Of a stretch of 6,330 bases of DNA, positions 1-4,965 are shown piece by piece. A model generated the notes under the pieces. That model was given only the letters and a program-made list of their open reading frames with translations. It ran no database searches and was not told the origin of the DNA. This stretch comes from Nitrospinaceae bacterium (lineage in GTDB: Bacteria > Nitrospinota > Nitrospinia > Nitrospinales > VA-1). The stretch is taken from the NCBI GenBank assembly GCA_012961055.1, contig DUAA01000080.1, forward strand, positions 1 through 6,330. Direction: 5' to 3'. The translations under genes and the position numbers were made by a program. Each line of letters begins with the position of its first letter. The first letter of the stretch is position 1.

Positions 1-365
1 CCCAACAAGGACTAAATAAAGCTCATAAACTGGCGGAAAAAAATAACGTCAATATTGAAACCCATGTGGTCGATCTCGAAAGTTTCACACTGGAACCCAA
101 CACCTATAATGTGATCCTTTGCACCTATTATATGCAGAGGAATCTTTTCAAACAATTTCAGTCTGCACTGAAACCCGGCGGCATGATCGTGGTCGAAACC
201 TATAATATCGACTATCTGCAATACGCACGGTTCAGCCGAGAATGGGCGCTCGACACCAACGAGCTTCTTGTTATTTTCAAGGACATGCGAGTCATCCGCT
301 ATCAGGATTATGACGACGGCAAAGAGGCCTATTCCAGTATCATCGCTCAAAAATCAATTCATTAG
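1..365 (+). CDS. Class I SAM-dependent methyltransferase, C-terminal part (5' truncated by window)
   Basis: The reading frame is open from base 3 to the TAG at 363-365 and has no stop back to the window edge, so only the last 120 or so residues are seen. Visible landmarks of the Rossmann-like class I methyltransferase fold are an acidic strand end (THVVDLESF), then the strand and turn NTYNVILCTYYMQRNLF, then the helix and strand QFQSALKPGGMIVVETYN. The 'LKPGG' turn is the classic post-motif III element. The tail (DMRVIRYQDYDDG..AYSSIIAQK) resembles the end of TehB-like or UbiE-like small-molecule methyltransferases. The SAM-binding glycine motif lies upstream of the window, so the substrate cannot be judged. 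The stop codon overlaps the GTG start of the next gene by one base, which suggests one operon with the transporter. The family call is good; the specific function is unknown. Confidence 0.85.
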   Translation, partial: QQGLNKAHKLAEKNNVNIETHVVDLESFTLEPNTYNVILCTYYMQRNLFKQFQSALKPGGMIVVETYNIDYLQYARFSREWALDTNELLVIFKDMRVIRYQDYDDGKEAYSSIIAQKSIH

Positions 366-1336
366 TGAATTCAGTCGAGCGACTTTTTATTGCCCTGACG
401 AACCTATTCCCCGTATGGGTGCTAGCCGGTGCTGGACTTGCCCTATGGAAACCAGAAACCGCCACTTGGTTTCAACCGCATTGGATCCCCTATTTCCTCT
501 GTCTCATAATGCTGAGTATGGGGCTGACCCTAAGCTTTAAAGATTTTTCCCGCGTCCTCAAAATGCCTAAATTCGTTTTGCTTGGCGTTGGTTTACAGTA
601 CACCATCATGCCAGGGTTGGGCTACGCGCTGGCTCTCACTTTTAACCTGCCCATCGATTTTGTCATTGGAGTCGTTCTGGTAGCCTGCTGTCCCGGAGGC
701 ACAGCTTCCAATGTAGTTTGTTTCATAGCCAGAACCCACGTCGCGCTTTCTGTTAGCCTGACTACCTGCTCCACTCTATTGGCTGTCCTTCTAACCCCTT
801 TTCTAACCACTTGGTGGGTGGAATCCATCTCTCTGGAATTAACAGGCTTGAGGGTCGATGTCGATACTCTGGGGCTTTTACTTAAAACCTTGCAGGTGGT
901 CATCCTTCCTGTATTAATCGGAATTTTTCTGAACCATTATTGCCATCATGCTGTAAAAAAAGTGGAAGCCTATAGCCCCTTCATCGCCGTGCTTTCTATC
1001 GTGTTCATTGTGGATTTTATTCTGGCTGTAAAAAAATCCGCCATTATGGAAATCGGTCCCTCATTAATCGTTGCCGTACTTTTGCTTCATCTGATGGGGT
1101 TTATACTAGGGTATCTATTGTCCCGGCTTTCCAAGTTTACCGAGTTAGACTCACAAACCGTATCAATCGAGGTAGGAATGCAAAACTCTGGATTAGCCAC
1201 CGAACTAGCCAGGAGCAATTTCCCAGATTTCAGCTTGGCAACTGTGCCTGGAGCTATATCAGCCCTCACCCATTGCATCCTAGGTAGCATCTTCGCAGGC
1301 CTTTGCCGGTTGCGAAATGCATCAGCAAGAAAATAA
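365..1336 (+). CDS. Bile acid:sodium symporter (BASS/SBF) family transporter
   Basis: This 323-residue inner-membrane protein has about ten hydrophobic segments and the normal length of the SBF (PF01758) family, which carries organic anions with Na+. The GTG start at 365 overlaps the preceding stop (TAGTG) and lacks a clear ribosome binding site, pointing to translational coupling with the methyltransferase gene. Family blocks are LSMGLTLSFKDFSRVLKMPK (about 50-69), QYTIMPGLGYALA (78-90), VACCPGGTASNVV (106-118) and SIEVGMQNSGLA (267-278). Residues matching the two sodium sites known from bacterial ASBT structures are all kept by my alignment: Q78, S115, N116, S129, T133, E269, M272 and Q273. 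A sodium-coupled mechanism is therefore likely. The organic substrate cannot be read from the sequence; bacterial members carry keto-acids, pantoate-like acids or bile acids, so the family name should not be taken as the substrate. Confidence 0.93.
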   Translation: MNSVERLFIALTNLFPVWVLAGAGLALWKPETATWFQPHWIPYFLCLIMLSMGLTLSFKDFSRVLKMPKFVLLGVGLQYTIMPGLGYALALTFNLPIDFVIGVVLVACCPGGTASNVVCFIARTHVALSVSLTTCSTLLAVLLTPFLTTWWVESISLELTGLRVDVDTLGLLLKTLQVVILPVLIGIFLNHYCHHAVKKVEAYSPFIAVLSIVFIVDFILAVKKSAIMEIGPSLIVAVLLLHLMGFILGYLLSRLSKFTELDSQTVSIEVGMQNSGLATELARSNFPDFSLATVPGAISALTHCILGSIFAGLCRLRNASARK

Positions 1337-1615
1337 TCAAAAGGACGGTTAACCATCACCCAAGATTTTGGTGACATTAAGGGTTTCTGATTTCAATTGG
1401 GAAAGGTCTTTCGGTTCTAGGGGAATAGACTAATCCACCCCAGGCAGGTTGTGGTCCAGGGTAGGCAGAGTTGCTCCAGCGGGACGAACATCCCCATGAA
1501 TGCAGACAAGGGCAATAATAGTACCCGTTTTGTGAGCCCAAGTCTTTTTAACATTTTCTCACACGTTCTGGACGGCTTATTATACACTGGGCTTCGCATT
1601 TATTTTATATCCTTG
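1337..1615. other. Intergenic stretch without a convincing gene
   Basis: Short overlapping ORFs occur here on both strands (for example about 1417-1599 on - and 1451-1657 on +). None has a family motif, and the + one runs across the well-supported start of the next gene, so I do not call them. An imperfect hairpin lies just after the transporter: TCACC at 1356-1360 with GGTGA at 1370-1374, plus two inner A-T pairs. It has no following T-run, so it is a poor terminator. A second short stem is GGGA/TCCC at 1481-1494. The stretch could be a decayed gene, a leader or an unrecognised RNA. Confidence 0.5.
1578..1583 (+). promoter_or_regulatory. Possible -10 element ahead of the 92-residue protein gene
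   Basis: TATTAT followed by ATAC in an AT-rich patch resembles a sigma70 -10 box about 45 bases upstream of the TTG start at 1630. The matching -35 position (about 1555-1560, TTTCTC) is weak. This is a tentative call from the sequence only. Confidence 0.25.
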
Positions 1616-1622
1616 AAAGGAG
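1616..1622 (+). promoter_or_regulatory. Shine-Dalgarno site that supports a TTG start
   Basis: AAAGGAG lies seven bases before the TTG at 1630. The next gene has no in-frame ATG near its beginning, so this near-consensus site decides the start codon. Confidence 0.75.
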
Positions 1623-1629
1623 AAACCCC

Positions 1630-1908
1630 TTGCAATACAAAGTATTTATTGCTGTAGAGTTTATAGATTTGGGAGAAGAGGGCCACAAGGAGATTTTAGA
1701 GCGGCTGGAAGAACACGGGTTGGAAAAAATCCCCACAGTAAGTTCTGCATGGGAATATGCCTGCGAAGCAAATGATGAAACGGATGCCAAAGATAAGGCT
1801 ATTCAAGAGCTTGTCAATGTGGCCCGAACCCATCCCTGCGAGATGAAAATTGTGGTTCAGGCTGGGACATCCCAGATACTTAGACGGAAAAAAAAGTTCA
1901 ATCCGTGA
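1630..1908 (+). CDS. Hypothetical 92-residue protein, unknown function
   Basis: I do not recognise this protein. It starts at TTG behind AAAGGAG, and the only other in-frame ATG is at residue 72. It is small, soluble and rich in charged residues, with no signal peptide or membrane segment. The predicted order is strand (YKVFIAVEF, 3-11), helix (HKEILERLEEHGLEKI, 19-34), strand (SSAWEYACEA, 38-47), helix (DAKDKAIQELVNVARTHP, 52-69) and strand (MKIVVQAGTSQI, 72-83), then a basic tail RRKKK (85-89). This beta-alpha-beta-alpha-beta layout could be a small ferredoxin-like or other alpha/beta sandwich domain, but that is inference. The ribosome binding site and the clean amphipathic pattern make it a credible real gene. 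It precedes the radical SAM gene by 148 bases, with a possible separate promoter between them, so a functional link is not established. Confidence 0.75.
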   Translation: MQYKVFIAVEFIDLGEEGHKEILERLEEHGLEKIPTVSSAWEYACEANDETDAKDKAIQELVNVARTHPCEMKIVVQAGTSQILRRKKKFNP

Positions 1909-1937
1909 ATATTGACGATCTTTTCTAAACCTCAAGA

Positions 1938-1946
1938 TGGTATGAT
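1938..1946 (+). promoter_or_regulatory. Candidate extended -10 promoter for the radical SAM gene
   Basis: TGG-TATGAT fits the extended -10 form (TGnTATAAT) with one mismatch in the hexamer. No good -35 sits at 16-18 bases; a TTGACG at 1912-1917 is 23 bases away, which is too far. Initiation near 1953 would leave an untranslated leader of about 100 bases. If this is a promoter, the small ORF starting at 1942 is not in the transcript from it, so the two readings exclude each other. Confidence 0.4.
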
Positions 1947-2022
1947 ATATACTAACCTAAGCAAAATTATCAATTTCGAAAACCCTTCAGGATTAGGGTC
2001 TTACAATAGCTTGAGGATCTAA
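1942..2022 (+). CDS. Possible 26-codon small ORF in the radical SAM leader
   Basis: An ATG at 1942 opens 26 codons ending at TAA 2020-2022, 34 bases before the radical SAM ATG. The peptide begins MIYTNLSKI, has a Gly/Ser-containing centre (NPSGLGSYNS) and ends LRI. It could be a leader peptide, a ribosomally made precursor for the radical SAM enzyme, or chance. Against it: no strong Shine-Dalgarno site (only AAGATGG close to the ATG), no cysteines and no recognisable precursor motif, and the ATG falls inside a -10-like element. It is reported because of position only. Confidence 0.2.
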   Translation: MIYTNLSKIINFENPSGLGSYNSLRI

Positions 2023-2044
2023 ACAGGACCGTTTCTATCCCTCA
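2012..2044 (+). promoter_or_regulatory. Hairpin in the 5' leader of the radical SAM gene
   Basis: TGAGGAT (2012-2018) can pair with ATCCCTCA (2037-2044) with one bulged C. Inside it, AAAC (2021-2024) pairs with GTTT (2031-2034) around the loop AGGACC. The structure ends 12 bases before the ATG and next to the weak ribosome binding site (AGAGAG, about 2044-2049). It could modulate translation, or attenuate through the loop's AGGA. There is no T-run, so it is not a standard terminator. Confidence 0.35.
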
Positions 2045-2056
2045 GAGAGATAACCG

Positions 2057-3154
2057 ATGAATATAATTTTAAACAGCTACTGCAATCTAACTTGCAATTA
2101 CTGTTTTGCAGATGAGTACATGGAAGAAACGGTGAAGACGCCAGGAAAATCCATGGAATATGACTATTTCATTAACGAGTTCCTGCCAAAAATAAAAAAT
2201 GCGCCCATCATCAATTTCATGGGAGGGGAACCCACCCTGCATCCCCAGTTCAATGATATTTTTCAAAACACCTATGACAAAATCCTTCCATTCTCTCACC
2301 TCAGTGTTTTCACTAATGGATTGATGCCGGAAAAGGTATTAGATCTGTTGCTGAAGATAGCCAGTCCAAGTGGAGCAGTCAGTAAGCAAATCACCTTTGC
2401 AATTTTATTGAACTGGCAAACCCGGGAAAACATTTCAGAGAAAAACCATGAACGGTGCAAGGAAGTCGCCGTACGCATGTTACGAGTCAACGGTTACAGT
2501 GTCACATTCAGCATCAACCTTTATTCCAAGGATCAGGAACTCGAAAAACAGTGCGAAGAAATTAACGCCATTTACCAGAAAGCCGGACTGCCCCGTGACA
2601 AACAATTTAAAATCCGGGTCAGTCCTGCGTTTCCCATTATCGGTGGGGAAGCCAACACCTATCTGCCTATTAGAGACTTCCCAAAGGTTGGCAAACAAAT
2701 GTTGAAAATTATGGAGCGGTTTCCACAATTATGTTTTCGATTTGACTGCTCCTTGCCTCCCTGTTTTCTCGACGATATCAGCGAAGACCAGCTTTCATTA
2801 ACGGACCGTATCTATTATCACGGCAACAAGCAGGTTCCGCCAATGGAAGAGTGGAATCGCAATGAGTTCTACTTCGGATGTGCAGACGGTAGCCCCATGG
2901 ATATTGACTCTAAAGGCGACTGCTTCAACTGTTTTCCTTTTCACAATCTGACGCTGGGAAATGTATCGGATTTTAAAGAGGTGAATTCTATTGCTATGGC
3001 CCAAATGGGGGCTAAGTTTCTGACCACGGTGTTTGAGAAAACCAAGGCAAAAGAACCATGCCGGTCCTGCCCGCATTACATGGTCCGGTGCTCAAGCGGT
3101 TGCTTTGCTTATAATTTTGTCGGAGATGAAGCAGAGACTGAGAGCCTCCATTAG
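2057..3154 (+). CDS. Radical SAM protein with SPASM-like cysteine-rich C-terminus
   Basis: This 365-residue protein is a radical SAM enzyme, expected to cleave S-adenosylmethionine at a [4Fe-4S] cluster. The cluster motif CNLTCNYC gives C9, C13 and C16 in CxxxCxxC spacing; the SAM-contacting GGEP is at 56-59 (NFMGGEPTLHP). The strand SVFTNGLM (83-90) follows the usual order. The C-terminal part has C275, G287, C289 and C292 and then C335-x2-C338-x6-C345-x3-C349. This resembles the SPASM auxiliary-cluster layout (C..GxxxC..CX2CX5CX3C) but with one extra residue in the middle spacing. C231 and C236 add a further pair. Many SPASM proteins mature peptides or protein side chains; the substrate here is unknown. 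The ATG at 2057 is secure because an in-frame TAA lies at 2051-2053 and the cluster motif is near the N-terminus, as usual. No cognate precursor or transporter is evident nearby, apart from the doubtful small ORF upstream. Confidence 0.92.
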   Translation: MNIILNSYCNLTCNYCFADEYMEETVKTPGKSMEYDYFINEFLPKIKNAPIINFMGGEPTLHPQFNDIFQNTYDKILPFSHLSVFTNGLMPEKVLDLLLKIASPSGAVSKQITFAILLNWQTRENISEKNHERCKEVAVRMLRVNGYSVTFSINLYSKDQELEKQCEEINAIYQKAGLPRDKQFKIRVSPAFPIIGGEANTYLPIRDFPKVGKQMLKIMERFPQLCFRFDCSLPPCFLDDISEDQLSLTDRIYYHGNKQVPPMEEWNRNEFYFGCADGSPMDIDSKGDCFNCFPFHNLTLGNVSDFKEVNSIAMAQMGAKFLTTVFEKTKAKEPCRSCPHYMVRCSSGCFAYNFVGDEAETESLH

Positions 3155-3159
3155 CATGG

Positions 3160-3195
3160 ACAATAGCTCTTTGATCGCCAGATAAAAGCTATTGT
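3160..3195 (+). repeat. Nine-base inverted repeat downstream of the radical SAM gene
   Basis: ACAATAGCT (3160-3168) pairs perfectly with AGCTATTGT (3187-3195) around an 18-base loop, starting six bases after the radical SAM stop. There is no T-run afterwards, so it is not a textbook rho-independent terminator, but it may protect the transcript end. Its right arm and loop coincide with repeat copy 1. Confidence 0.65.
3167..3194 (+). repeat. Dispersed repeat, copy 1
   Basis: This 28-base segment (CTCTTTG-A-TCGCCAGATAAA-A-GCTATTG) recurs at 3857-3883 with one substitution and one missing A. Such identity between two noncoding spacers about 690 bases apart is not expected by chance and marks a dispersed repeat family. 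Confidence 0.8.
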
Positions 3196-3211
3196 TAGTT
3201 ATAACCCTCCA

Positions 3212-3256
3212 GGGCATGCGTGGTATCCCTACCCATAAATTCATGCCCCGTACGGG
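3212..3256 (+). repeat. Nested palindromes in the convergent spacer
   Basis: GGGCATG (3212-3218) is inverted as CATGCCC (3242-3248). It is followed directly by the perfect ten-base palindrome CCCGTACGGG (3247-3256). A shorter CCGC-TTA-GCGG stem sits at 3286-3296, close to the end of the - strand gene. No T-run accompanies these on either strand. They probably belong to the same repeat element as copy 1, or act as a weak bidirectional transcript end between the convergent genes. Confidence 0.55.
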
Positions 3257-3301
3257 TAAAAGCTTAGGATTGGGATTCACAGCCCCCGCTTAGCGGCATA
3301 G

Positions 3302-3697
3302 CTAAAGAATCCGATCCAGCTTGACTTCCTGGCAAACCATACCTAAATGAAACCCTTCGTAAGTCTCAACGGGACCAAATAATAGTCCTTTATGTATGGT
3401 CATTTTGGTAAGCCCTTCCCGAATAAATTCATCCAACTCGTCATTTTTTAATGTTATAAAACCGCCGCGCGGTTGCCTGGGGTCACTCCTATTCCAGCCC
3501 ACTTCCAGCCAGCCCAGATTGCCGCCATCCTCTTTGGAAGCGGAACAAATGCTGTACTTTTCAGCCAAGCTCATCAACATTTTTATTCGCCCCGTTCCCG
3601 AAGAAATGCTGTCTATCGTCTCCTTAAGTAAATCTGCCACTTCCTTTTTTTCGACCAGAATTTGCCGAACTTGAATTTGATGCGTTGCACCCGCCAT
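3302..3697 (-). CDS. Parvulin-type peptidyl-prolyl cis-trans isomerase (small, cytoplasmic)
   Basis: This 131-residue protein is a single rotamase (PF00639-like) domain that would speed prolyl bond isomerisation. Matching elements in order are the first strand VRQILVEKKEVADLL (10-24), AEKYSICSAS (45-54), DGGNLGWLEVG (57-67) and GPVETYEGFHLGMV (108-121). C51 matches the Pin1 active-site cysteine and H117 the second conserved histidine. The usual histidine of the 'HIL' motif in strand 1 is glutamine (Q12), and a longer linker (about 68-100) precedes the last strand, so activity may be altered. It has no signal peptide, unlike the periplasmic SurA/PpiD-type members, so it is probably cytoplasmic. 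The ATG has a good Shine-Dalgarno site (AAGGAAG on the - strand, about 3702-3708). It is the only - strand gene here, convergent with the radical SAM gene and divergent from maf. Confidence 0.85.
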   Translation of the reverse strand: MAGATHQIQVRQILVEKKEVADLLKETIDSISSGTGRIKMLMSLAEKYSICSASKEDGGNLGWLEVGWNRSDPRQPRGGFITLKNDELDEFIREGLTKMTIHKGLLFGPVETYEGFHLGMVCQEVKLDRIL

Positions 3698-3745
3698 GCT
3701 TCTTCCTTTGATTTTGGGAGGTTGTCGTTTTCTTGTCTTTGGTAA

Positions 3746-3776
3746 AGTATATCAATATATAGGATTTGCTTTGCAA
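3746..3776 (-). promoter_or_regulatory. Possible promoter of the parvulin gene
   Basis: On the - strand TTGCAA (3771-3776) and TATACT (3746-3751) are separated by 19 bases, about 50 bases upstream of the ATG. The -10 is good and the -35 partial, with spacing at the long limit. Confidence 0.35.
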
Positions 3777-3825
3777 TTTCCACCTACTAACATACCTTGA
3801 CAAATGGCCCACTCCCGTTGGAGGG

Positions 3826-3920
3826 CACTAGGCATTAGCTCTTTCAGTCGAGATTACTCTTTGCTCGCCAGATAAAGCTATTGCTCACTGGTCCCACGCC
3901 TAGTGGTCGCGCCTAGTGGG
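3826..3920 (+). repeat. Repeat-rich element bounded by inverted CACTAGGC / GCCTAGTG
   Basis: CACTAGGC (3826-3833) is inverted as GCCTAGTG at 3898-3905 and again at 3911-3918. The right end holds CGCCTAGTGG twice as a direct repeat (3897-3906 and 3910-3919, period 13), and CCCAC (3893-3897) pairs with GTGGG (3916-3920). Between the boundaries lies repeat copy 2 and an imperfect tandem duplication of about 20 bases, beginning at CTCTTTCAG (about 3839) and CTCTTTGCT (3857). The element looks like a small palindromic mobile or REP-like unit, or a structured RNA. No transposase accompanies it, so mobility is inference. Confidence 0.55.
3857..3883 (+). repeat. Dispersed repeat, copy 2
   Basis: CTCTTTG-C-TCGCCAGATAAA-GCTATTG repeats the segment at 3167-3194 in the same orientation, with one A-to-C change and one base fewer. 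The flanks differ from copy 1: here the left arm of its inverted repeat (CAATAGCT) is absent or diverged. Confidence 0.8.
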
Positions 3921-3958
3921 TTGTGCCGACCTTTAATTTCGAGTATGCTGCAGAGCGG

Positions 3959-4552
3959 ATGAACGATATTACCCCTAAACTTATTCTGGCATCACAATCT
4001 CCCCGTCGATTGGAACTGCTGCGACAGATTACCGACCAATTTGAGGTTGTCCCCAGTTCAGTGGAAGAAAAACTGGACCCTGGATTACGTCCGGAAGAAA
4101 ATGCTAAGTTATTAGCTCGTGCGAAGGCAGAGAGTGTCGCTAAAAATTACCCTGACAGTTGGGTGATCGGTGCCGATACCCTCGTAGCTCTACATCAAGA
4201 GATATTAGAAAAACCTGTGGATGCTCCTGATGCACTAAGGATGCTCAGTCGGTTGAGTGGCAAAGAACATCGCGTCATGACCGGCATTTGTGTTGTCAGT
4301 CCGGGAAAAACACTCGACAAGTCCGTAACATCAAAAGTTCGCTTCAAATCCTTAACCGCTGAAGAGATATCAAATTATGTCCTAACCGGTGAACCCATGG
4401 ATAAGGCCGGTGCCTACGCCATTCAAGGCAAAGGCAGTTTTATGGTGCGTGATTTTTCCGGCTCAAAATCCAATATCATTGGTCTCCCTATCGATGAATT
4501 GAAAATCCTTCTGATAAAAACCGGCTTTCCGCTACCCATTGAAAGCAAATAA
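3959..4552 (+). CDS. maf: Maf-family nucleoside triphosphate pyrophosphatase, likely dTTP/UTP type
   Basis: This cytoplasmic enzyme of 197 residues (usual family length) is expected to hydrolyse noncanonical or pyrimidine nucleoside triphosphates to the monophosphate and pyrophosphate. Family motifs are ASQSPRRLELL (11-21), GADTLV (71-76) with the catalytic Asp D73, EKP (84-86), GKEHRVMTG (101-109), DKAGAYAIQGKG (148-159) and GSKSNIIGLPI (168-178). The 'GAYAIQGKG...NIIGLP' form resembles the E. coli YhdE (dTTP/UTP) subgroup rather than YceF (7-methyl-GTP). I choose ATG 3959 because family members begin a few residues before the SxSPRR motif; the frame also allows GTG at 3923, adding 12 residues without support and reaching toward the repeat. 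The ribosome binding site for 3959 is poor (AGAGCGG immediately before it). The gene stands alone between two noncoding stretches. Confidence 0.93.
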   Translation: MNDITPKLILASQSPRRLELLRQITDQFEVVPSSVEEKLDPGLRPEENAKLLARAKAESVAKNYPDSWVIGADTLVALHQEILEKPVDAPDALRMLSRLSGKEHRVMTGICVVSPGKTLDKSVTSKVRFKSLTAEEISNYVLTGEPMDKAGAYAIQGKGSFMVRDFSGSKSNIIGLPIDELKILLIKTGFPLPIESK

Positions 4553-4592
4553 CAAACTCTTTTTCTTCCTGTACTGACGTCATTCTCCTTAA

Positions 4593-4620
4593 CAAGGTAA
4601 GGACCAACGAAAAGGCCTTG
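4593..4620 (+). other. Weak hairpin downstream of maf
   Basis: CAAGG (4593-4597) can pair with CCTTG (4616-4620), and AAGGCCTT (4612-4619) is itself a palindrome. Only a short TTTT follows, at 4623-4626. This may be a degenerate terminator for maf; the evidence is thin. Confidence 0.2.
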
Positions 4621-4671
4621 ACTTTTCAATAGGATTGAGCATTTCAAACCGCACAGTTTTATAGAATTTAC

Positions 4672-4700
4672 TTGCAGATTAATGCTCTTTGTAATTTAAT
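4672..4700 (+). promoter_or_regulatory. Candidate promoter of the three-gene operon
   Basis: TTGCAG (4672-4677) and TTTAAT (4695-4700) are separated by 17 bases in an AT-rich stretch, about 35 bases before the first ATG of the operon. The -10 matches 5 of 6 consensus bases and the -35 3 of 6. TAATTT and TTTATA nearby are alternative -10s. Confidence 0.4.
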
Positions 4701-4734
4701 TTATAGGCAAGTTCTAATTAATGGGAAATGAAGC

Positions 4735-4965
4735 ATGCACTCATCGCAAAATAATATGCATATCCATGGCAAATGCTCAAAATGCCAAGGACCGATTTTT
4801 CTAAACAACAGTATGGATTGGTATGGTAATACCATATTTAGCCTCAATTGCTGGAATGGGCATTACGAGTGGATCAATATAGAGAATATTGAGGCTTCCG
4901 AAAGCCTCGCGCCAGAAACCAAACGCGATTTGGTCACTCACATTGGTTTTTTTGATTTGTCATGA
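4735..4965 (+). CDS. Small protein with zinc-ribbon-like CxxC...CxxxH pattern
   Basis: I do not recognise a named family for this 76-residue protein. C14-x2-C17 (KCSKCQGP) and C39-x3-H43 (NCWNGHYEW) are about 21 residues apart, the layout of a small zinc ribbon binding one metal ion; the second knuckle resembles the 'CxxCGHEW' ends of such domains. The tail (residues 47-76) is acidic and helical. It has no signal peptide, so it is probably cytoplasmic, where it might bind nucleic acid or another protein. GGGAA (4723-4727) is a modest ribosome binding site seven bases before ATG 4735; M8 is a possible later start without one. The stop overlaps the next start as ATGA (4962-4965), which argues that it is truly translated and coupled to the FGE-like gene. 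Confidence 0.75.
   Translation: MHSSQNNMHIHGKCSKCQGPIFLNNSMDWYGNTIFSLNCWNGHYEWINIENIEASESLAPETKRDLVTHIGFFDLS

Noticed and set aside
1912..1917. TTGACG as the -35 of a promoter with TATGAT at 1941-1946
   Set aside because: The spacing is 23 bases, too long for a normal sigma70 promoter. Only the extended -10 reading is kept, at low confidence.
3092..3280. A 62-codon frame on the - strand starting in the convergent spacer
   Set aside because: It runs antisense into the 3' end of the radical SAM gene and through the repeat-rich spacer, and has no recognisable domain. It is most likely a by-product of the repeat sequence.
3155..3301. Rho-independent terminator between the convergent genes
   Set aside because: Several stems exist, but none is followed by a run of T on either strand, so they are reported as repeats instead.
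3826..3920. CRISPR array or tRNA gene
   Set aside because: The direct repeats are only ten bases with a period of 13, with no spacer-repeat regularity, and the stems do not fit a cloverleaf.
3923..3958. Upstream GTG start for the Maf protein
   Set aside because: It would add 12 residues before the normal family N-terminus and has no convincing ribosome binding site. ATG 3959 fits the family length better.
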